DNA of 25,995 nt, taken from NCBI GenBank assembly GCA_001910725.1, contig MJGA01000116.1, positions 1-25,995 of the forward strand, written 5' to 3'. This stretch comes from Phanerodontia chrysosporium. Taxonomy: Eukaryota; Basidiomycota; Agaricomycetes; Polyporales; Phanerochaetaceae. Shown piece after piece: positions 21,980 through 25,995 of this stretch. Numbering within the stretch: the first letter of the stretch is position 1; each line of letters starts with the position of its first letter. The position numbers and the translations under genes are program-made. The notes under the pieces were generated by a model. It ran no database searches. It was not told where the DNA came from and saw nothing but the letters and a program-made list of their open reading frames with translations.

Positions 21980-22848
21980 ATGTCGGAACCACAACCAGCG
22001 AACGACTCTCTAGGTCTCGACCTGAATACTCTCAAGATTAGCGACGACAACGCCGGCGAAGCTCCTGCAGCTGCCGACGCCGCCCAAGCGCGTCCTCTCC
22101 CGCAGACGCCACTTCTCCTGCCGCAGAGCAGCCGCTTCCTGGCACAGCTCCGGGTGCAAATGAAGAGAAGAGACCTCGTGAACCACGCAAGAAGCCCTAC
22201 GTAAACCCTGAACGCGTCAAGACGGGTGGTCCTCAGCGAGTGTGTCCACGGTGTGAGTATGCAACGAGGGGCGCCGTTGACATACCTTTGGGCACTGTAG
22301 GAAAAAACTCAGCGAAGAGGAGCTCGCAGAGCGCATGGCACGCATAAGAGAACAGAATGAGAGGATAAAGCAACGCCGTGCGGTATGTCGCCCTATATCC
22401 TTCTTTCTTGCGCTTGAGTTCACTGGTTTGTCAGGATGTCGAGCAAGACGAGCTCGAATTCAGGAAGACGCAGGAAGCGGAGCGTGCGAAGGCGGCCAAG
22501 AACAGGAAGGTACAGGAGACCATCGACAAGGCCCGGGAACAGAATGCTCGTCGTAAGCTAGACAAAGTACGTATGCGTTCGTCCTCTCGCGCGGTGTGTA
22601 TGCTGACATCTTGTGCTACAGATTCAAAGCCGTGAATGGGACTCGGGCAAACCTGGCGTCAAGCGCACGCCTGACGTGCCTGTCGCACCCGCCTATGCAC
22701 CACCACTGAGGGTGCAAGCATAGGCATCCGCGGCGCCGTTCGCGGTGGGGGTGGCCGTGGGCGGGGCAGAGGACGAGGTGTACCTCCCCACATGTCGAAC
22801 GACCCGGCCGTTGAGGAGGCTACTACGGCTGCTGAAGTGCCCAGCTGA
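21980..22848 (+). CDS. Coiled-coil protein with RG-rich C-terminus, function unknown
   Basis: I do not recognise a named gene. The N-terminus (MSEPQPANDSLGLDLNTLK) is acidic and Ala/Pro-rich, then comes a basic block (KRPREPRKKPYVNPERVKTGG). A long charged helix follows over two exons (22301-22382 and 22435-22566), containing EEELAERMARIREQNERIKQ and EQDELEFRKTQEAERAKAAK, probably a coiled coil. The last exon (22622-22848) has REWDSGKPGVKR and a Gly/Arg run (about 22730-22780) of the RGG kind found in RNA-binding proteins. The exon joins at 22383-22434 and 22567-22621 are canonical; the first intron (ending 22300) is uncertain. Two frame breaks are needed, near 22086-22100 and 22715-22725. 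The layout recalls CCDC9- or RGG-type mRNA-associated proteins, but that is a guess. Confidence 0.65.
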
Positions 22849-23114
22849 ACCATCCGCATCGACGAAACTATACCCCACGACTGATGTACTGCGTTCTGCT
22901 TGCTTTCGTCCGCTGTGTCATGTACTGCTGCTGTTAAGGAATGTGTTCTGTAATAAACGAGGTCTTATGGGAGCCGCGTTGAGATTAGATCTGAGATGGA
23001 CTGACATCAGAGGCAAGACACTGCATCCCATCATGCATCAATCCCGGCGCCTGGAAACTTGTCCTCAGCATCTTCCCTTGTCTCGGGCAGCGTATTCACC
23101 AAAACACTGAGATT

Positions 23115-25608
23115 ATGGCCAAGTCACGTCGTCGTTCCGGGAGGGGTGTCGCAGGACCTCAAGAAGATCAGGCAAACGAGGAGCACTCAGAAGCGTCACC
23201 CCCTAAACTCACAAGGTCCGGCTGAGGCGGAACCCGAACGCAAGGAAGAGGACAAGTGTCCCGCTTGCAAGGAAGGCGAAACGCTGAAGGATTGGAATGA
23301 CGAGGATAAGGAAAGCTGGGTCCGGTGCGACGCGTGCAAGAAGTGGTTTCATTGGCGGTGTGCCGGTGATGGCGATCTTGAAGCTATAGGAAAGTGGTAC
23401 GCTCCGTCCATGTTGAGTTTGTATGGAGGACCACAACGAGTCTTATACCTCTGCAGGTTCTGCCAGCCATGCCGTGACGCAGACCCGAAGCGTGTCATCA
23501 CACTTAAGCCTCCCACACGCAAGTCTGCACGGAAGCGTGCTCAGAGAGATTACGCTGGGCTCCAGAATAACGGCGTAGAGCAAGACGTCAATAGGTCGGT
23601 CCTCAGCCTATTAGGGCTTGAAATAAACTTAAGCTCTATAGGTGGCTGCGCATGATGAAGGGCAAGACTATCAAGCCGGATCCCTTCAAGCGCATGCAAG
23701 GAGCGAGGTCACCGTAGAGTGGCTAGAAAGTGACCCATCTGCCATGCGCGAGCCCATCGTCATCGAGAAGCCAGACGGCCTCGGAATGAAGATGCCCGAA
23801 GATATTACGGTCTCAGATATCGCCGAGATATTGGGCCGAGCACACCAGTAGAGGTCATTGGTAAGCCGTACCCAGCCGTGCTTCTATAAGCTTATCTGGA
23901 ACTGTGCAGATGTCGCGTCGCAATCCAACCTCCCCGGATGACGTTGGGCAAGTGGTCAGAGTACTACGACACCGAGCCAGCTAAACGGGACAAGATTCGC
24001 AACGTCATTTCGCTAGAAATCTCGGGTACGGAAACTTGCGGACAAGATTCTTCCTCCTCGCCTCGTCAGAGAGATCGACTGGGTAGAGAAGTTCTGGCCA
24101 AACACTAAGAAAGGGCGTGGACATTCCTACCCGAAGGTCCAGCTTTATTGTTTGATGGGCGTAGCGGATGCGTGGACGGTGCGTTCTACGTTACGGGTTG
24201 ACGCACCAGAACCTCTCACAGATAACATTACAGGACTGGCACATAGATTTTGCAGGATCATCGGTATACTATCATATTGTGCGCGGCTCAAAGGTAAGAC
24301 TCAATTGTCTTATTACACTCCATAGTCACGATCATGCTTTGAAGGTCTTTTACTTCATTCGCCCTACTCCTGCAAACTTGGCAGCTTATGAACGTTGGTC
24401 GGGTAACCGAAGTGCAAAACCATTCATGGCTCGGAGACATGTGCGATGAGGTATTCAAGGTCGAGCTGCAAGAAGGGAATACGATGATTATACCCACGGG
24501 CTGGATTCATGCGGTGGTGAGTACGACAGCCGTGGAGTATGTAACCATACCTATTGAAATACCTGATAGTATACCCCGGTTGATACCTTGGTATTCGGTG
24601 GCAATTTCCTACACTCATACAACGTACCTACCCGTGGGTTTTTTGTTTTCCCTTCTCGACTTTGCTGACTAGATGGTACAGAGCTCAAGGTTCGCGAGAT
24701 TGAGATAGCTACGCACGTTCCTAAGAAGTTCGTTTTCCGTACTTCGTGAAGTGAGTTATCTGAACTGAATGATTTCGAGCCTTATCTGATGGTTATAATC
24801 AGACTATGCTGGTATGCTGCAGAGAAGTACCTACGCGACCTCAAAGCGAAAGAGAATTTCCTTCCCGTGTCCTGGAGTCCATCGAGGCTCTGGCTGACTT
24901 CTTGGTTGCGGAGGCTCGGACGATCGAGCGAGGCCCGACTCGGCGAAGAGAGCAGCGAAAGAGGAGGTACCAGGCGACCGCATTAAGGACGCTCCGCCCT
25001 CGCAAGGGAAACTGCGCTGGCGAGTTAGATTGGCAAATGGTTATACCAGCGACGATGATTCGAAAAGCAGAAGAAAACTTGCCAATGGGACGGCGAATAG
25101 CAACGGGAACGGTAACACTGTCAAGAAGAGGAAGAGGACTGAGGAAGAGCAAGACGTTGAAGAAGCACCCCCACCGTTCCTTCACTTCAAACCGAGGAAA
25201 TGGGATGCTGTCGTTGCATATCCGTCGAAAAGGTCCAGGTCACAGTCAAGACGAAGAGGCCCTTAGCTGAGGACGCTGAGTGGCAGGGTCGTGGACTTCC
25301 ATGGCGAAGTCCCAGAAGTCGCGGACAATACAGGCGATGAGGTCGTCGTGGATCGCCGGCGAGACGTCATTGTGAAGGTCCGCCGCACTCTGAATGGGCT
25401 CGAGCGACAGCGAGTCGAGCGAATATTGGAAGAGTGGATTTGGAAAGACATGGCCGCTTCAGCAAACGCACCCGAGCGTTGACCGAGGCGGAGACAAATG
25501 TATCTGCTACCCCGGATGCCAAGGCCGCTGTGCTGAGCCAGCTACAGAGCTCAACGGAACCACAACTCTGAGGACGTGAAGATGGAGGACAGCGGCAGTG
25601 CAGATTGA
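23115..25608 (+). CDS. JHD1: PHD-JmjC histone demethylase (JHD1/KDM2 type), frameshifted
   Basis: This family removes methyl groups from histone H3, chiefly Lys36, using Fe(II) and 2-oxoglutarate in the nucleus. The start is [11 protein letters not shown] at 23115. A PHD finger follows with all eight ligands (CPAC, CDAC, WFHWRC, FCQPC), then [19 protein letters not shown] and [20 protein letters not shown]. The JmjC core holds [14 protein letters not shown] (His and Asp iron ligands), [23 protein letters not shown] and [10 protein letters not shown] (distal His). A basic tail with [11 protein letters not shown] ends at about 25608. Nine exons have clear splice sites: 23115-23396, 23457-23594, 23642-23860, 23910-24178, 24234-24293, 24345-24516, 24570-24633, 24682-24750 and 24803-25608. 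At least eight one-base frame breaks interrupt it, yet conserved residues are kept in every frame. Confidence 0.88.
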
Positions 25609-25894
25609 TTGAGATGTTGTAATTTATCCTATAGCTAGTATTTATTCGCATCGTGTATACTTAGGCACTGTAACTCTGGTCTGTTTCCGTCGTTGGGACT
25701 GTTGCAACGTGTGCATCGTCCGACGACTGATGGCAGCCAGCCGTGATCGACCCGCCGTATCCCACTCCCTTCTCTTCCATGTTCACACCTCACGACCGCT
25801 CACAGCCTTGAACATTACCAAGGCCCCTACTTTACCTCTCTCTCTCCGCAATCCTTGTTGATTGCGATTATTCGTGCGGTCGCTGTCGCCGGAC

Positions 25895-25995
25895 ATGTCT
25901 CGAGCTGCTACGTCCGAGGCTCAAGAAAACTCAAGAAACCCACAACGCCAAGATAGCAGTGCGAGCGATCTCTGGGAAGATTCACTAGCATACTA
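25895..25995 (+). CDS. First exon of a gene running off the right edge
   Basis: An ATG at 25895 opens a frame (MSRAATSEAQENSRNPQ...) that stays open to the last base. The composition is Ser/Gln/Asn-rich, as in disordered N-termini. A pyrimidine-rich leader (CCTCTCTCTCTCC, about 25835-25848) lies upstream, as in many basidiomycete promoters. Too little is present to name a product; the true start could differ. Confidence 0.5.
   Translation, partial: MSRAATSEAQENSRNPQRQDSSASDLWEDSLAY

Overview
The window is nuclear DNA of a filamentous basidiomycete, most likely an Agaricomycete. The genes are closely packed and cut by many introns of about 45-70 bases (GT-AG, often GTRNGT donors, CTNAC-like branch sites, CAG/TAG acceptors). 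The protein families are standard fungal housekeeping genes, and the one transposase is of a type common in Agaricomycetes. Exon models were built by hand from splice signals, reading frame and family knowledge; no alignment was run.

Bases 1 to about 7,480 are repeat-rich and gene-poor. They hold a 690-bp solo LTR (260-949) with a 5-bp target duplication, inserted into one arm of a large inverted repeat (about 235-1455 and 2090-2622). Next come about 1.5 kb with nothing I recognise, a decayed DDE (IS630/Tc1-mariner type) transposase on the minus strand (4081-6380), and a second inverted-repeat structure with 98-bp arms (6635-7477).

From 7,688 to the right end the window is gene-dense, with genes often head-to-head or tail-to-tail. 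In order: a Sae2/CtIP/Ctp1 DNA end-resection factor (+), GPI1/PIG-Q (-), a Rho-family GTPase (+), PIG-X/PBN1 (-), 6-phosphofructo-2-kinase/fructose-2,6-bisphosphatase (+), a type II membrane glycosyltransferase with a DTD motif (-), polynucleotide kinase 3'-phosphatase (+), phosphoglycerate kinase (-), a coiled-coil/RG-rich protein of unknown function (+), a PHD-JmjC histone demethylase of the JHD1/KDM2 type (+), and the first exon of a further gene running off the right edge. The models for Sae2 (412 aa), Rho (206 aa), PIG-X (208 aa), PFKFB (529 aa), the glycosyltransferase (514 aa) and PNKP (441 aa) close in frame with no defect.

Three functional pairs lie close together: two GPI-anchor synthesis genes flank the Rho gene, two DNA-end repair genes (Sae2, PNKP) lie 9 kb apart, and two glycolysis genes (PFKFB, PGK) lie 4 kb apart. 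I see no bacterial-type system, CRISPR array or clearly new defence-like system. The strongest unusual signals are the nested LTR/inverted-repeat structure with transition-biased decay, a GC-AG intron in PNKP, and a dense run of one-base frameshifts from about 21.4 kb to the right end. That run includes the essential PGK gene and looks more like consensus error than biology.
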